Source: Bradyrhizobium sp. BR13661
GTDB taxonomy: Bacteria; Pseudomonadota; Alphaproteobacteria; Rhizobiales; Xanthobacteraceae
Reading direction: 5' to 3'
DNA: 64,000 nt
Assembly: GCF_029892425.1 (NCBI RefSeq)
Contig: NZ_JARXWB010000004.1
Coordinates: 124,001 to 188,000, forward strand
Below, piece by piece: positions 62,980-64,000 of the stretch; within the stretch, counting starts at the first letter, position 1; each line of letters begins with the position of its first letter. The notes under the pieces were generated by a model. It did no database searches. It was not told the DNA's origin and was given only the letters and a program-made list of their open reading frames with translations. Position numbers and translations under genes: made by a program.

Positions 62980-63987
62980 ATGCGGTATCTTGTGCTGCTC
63001 GCGACCTTGCTGTTCTGGTCGGGGTCGGCAGGTGCAGAGCCCGGTACGGAATGGAAGGCCGTGGAGTCCAAGGGATCGGCGCAGCCCTCGCCAGTCCAAG
63101 GCGCCGTGCAGAGCTACGCCCGAAAATACAAGCCAACCGCGATCATGGTCGTGCAGGACGGCCTCGTGGTCGCGACCTCAGGAGATGTCAGTCGCAAGGT
63201 CAATGTTCGCTCTGTTCGAAAGAGCTTCTTGAGCGCCCTCTACGGCGTCGCCATCGAACGCGGCCAGATCAAACTTGAAAGCACACTCGCTGGACTGGGG
63301 ATCGACGATACCGCGCCATCGCTGACGCCCGAAGAGAAGCAGGCGACGGTTCGCCAACTGCTCATGGCGCGTTCCGGCATCTATCACCCCGCCGCATATG
63401 AAACGAGCGACCAGAAATCGACGCGCCCGCCGCGCGGCTCTCATCCGCCCGGCACGTTCTGGTACTACAATAACTGGGACTTCAACGCGCTGGGTGCAAT
63501 CTACGAAAACGCAACGGGCTCGAACATCTTCGACAGCTTCGACAAGGCGATTGCGCGTCGCATCGGGATGCAGGATTTCACGGCCCATGACGGGACTTTT
63601 GTTGGCGACGGCTCCTCTCTTTACCGCGCCTACGTGTTCAACATGAGTGCGCGCGATCTTGCACGGTTCGGATTGCTGTTTCTCAATATGGGGCGATGGA
63701 ACGACGTTTCAGTCATTCCTTCCCAATGGACAGCAGACTCGACGAAGGCCTATTCGGAGACCGGTCGAAAAGACCGGGGGTACGGCTATTTATGGTGGAC
63801 TCTCAATGCCGATGTATGGGGACGAAACGCAATCTTTGCCTCCGGCTACGGAGGACAGTTGATCGTGATCGTGCCGGAGAAACATCTGGTCGCCGTTCAG
63901 GTCGTTGAACTGGATCAAAGCCAGAAGGGAATTCACTCGACGATTTTTCTCGACCTGGTTCGACAAATGATGGCTCCCGCTGATTGA
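62980..63987 (+). CDS. Serine hydrolase of the beta-lactamase family
   Basis: A 335-residue exported protein. The signal peptide MRYLVLLATLLFWSGSAGA is followed by the SxxK motif SVRK (in VNVRSVRKSFLSALYG), a YxN motif in FWYYNNWDF, and the C-terminal ASGYGGQLIVIVPEKHLV, where GYGG takes the place of the KTG box. It lies in the same superfamily as the gene at 38036 but with different active-site flanks. It is probably an esterase or amidase in the periplasm. The end of the window falls 13 bases past its stop. Confidence 0.87.
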   Translation: MRYLVLLATLLFWSGSAGAEPGTEWKAVESKGSAQPSPVQGAVQSYARKYKPTAIMVVQDGLVVATSGDVSRKVNVRSVRKSFLSALYGVAIERGQIKLESTLAGLGIDDTAPSLTPEEKQATVRQLLMARSGIYHPAAYETSDQKSTRPPRGSHPPGTFWYYNNWDFNALGAIYENATGSNIFDSFDKAIARRIGMQDFTAHDGTFVGDGSSLYRAYVFNMSARDLARFGLLFLNMGRWNDVSVIPSQWTADSTKAYSETGRKDRGYGYLWWTLNADVWGRNAIFASGYGGQLIVIVPEKHLVAVQVVELDQSQKGIHSTIFLDLVRQMMAPAD

Positions 63988-64000
63988 TGCGCGCAGAATG

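Overview
The window reads as a chromosomal segment of a high-GC alphaproteobacterium of the Rhizobiales, most like Bradyrhizobium or a close relative. The main evidence is the order bamA-lpxD-fabZ-lpxA-lpxI-lpxB downstream of rpsB-tsf-pyrH-frr-uppS-cdsA-dxr-rseP, the use of LpxI instead of LpxH, a short bacterial ProRS without the editing insertion, an Omp25/Omp31-type porin, and a Rhizobiales-style palindromic intergenic element. This is inference from gene content; no database search was run. No rRNA, tRNA, CRISPR array, phage or insertion sequence was seen.

Layout. 1-4245 (+): end of a carbohydrate ABC importer (binding protein, two permeases, ATPase) with a short-chain dehydrogenase. 4291-10962: two divergent transcription units that look like one uncharacterised oxidative pathway. 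The leftward unit has a permease, an aldehyde dehydrogenase and a GlcG-like protein. The rightward unit has a haem-oxygenase-fold di-iron oxidase, a 2Fe-2S ferredoxin, a 98-residue unknown protein, a second ferredoxin and a GntR/FCD regulator. Near-identical GTATAC-T-GTATAC operators face each unit. 10983-25998 (-): the long envelope and translation cluster (lipid A, BamA, RseP, isoprenoid and phospholipid precursors, ribosome recycling, UMP kinase, EF-Ts, S2). 26208-30119 (-): a caspase-fold protein lacking both catalytic residues, a Tat-exported beta-carbonic anhydrase and a lipoprotein. 30239-34095 (-): dnaE, preceded by an unlisted 32-residue membrane peptide under a consensus alphaproteobacterial LexA box. 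34208-34933: an outer-membrane barrel protein with a clear terminator.

35332-49208 is mostly accessory: a DapA-family enzyme, an EamA exporter with a TetR regulator, a serine beta-lactamase-like hydrolase, a winged-helix/TPR regulator divergent from two SDRs, a class 3 lipase and a membrane protein in AT-richer DNA, then an XRE regulator and an MDR oxidoreductase separated by an O-acyltransferase gene and a repeated operator. 48507-51888 (-): LolD, LolC/LolF-type permease and ProS. 52036-57643 (-): a copper operon (DUF2946 protein, TonB-dependent receptor, PCuAC chaperone, YcnI-like protein, CopC-CopD fusion). 57644-58111 is a 468-bp gap ending in a strong rightward terminator that may close an unannotated small RNA. 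58112-63987 (+): a globin, a second sugar ABC importer (Tat-exported binding protein, double ATPase, permease), a cupin and a second beta-lactamase-like hydrolase.

The two best candidates for undescribed biology are the SOS-controlled mini-protein upstream of dnaE and the GntR-controlled di-iron oxidase locus with two ferredoxins.
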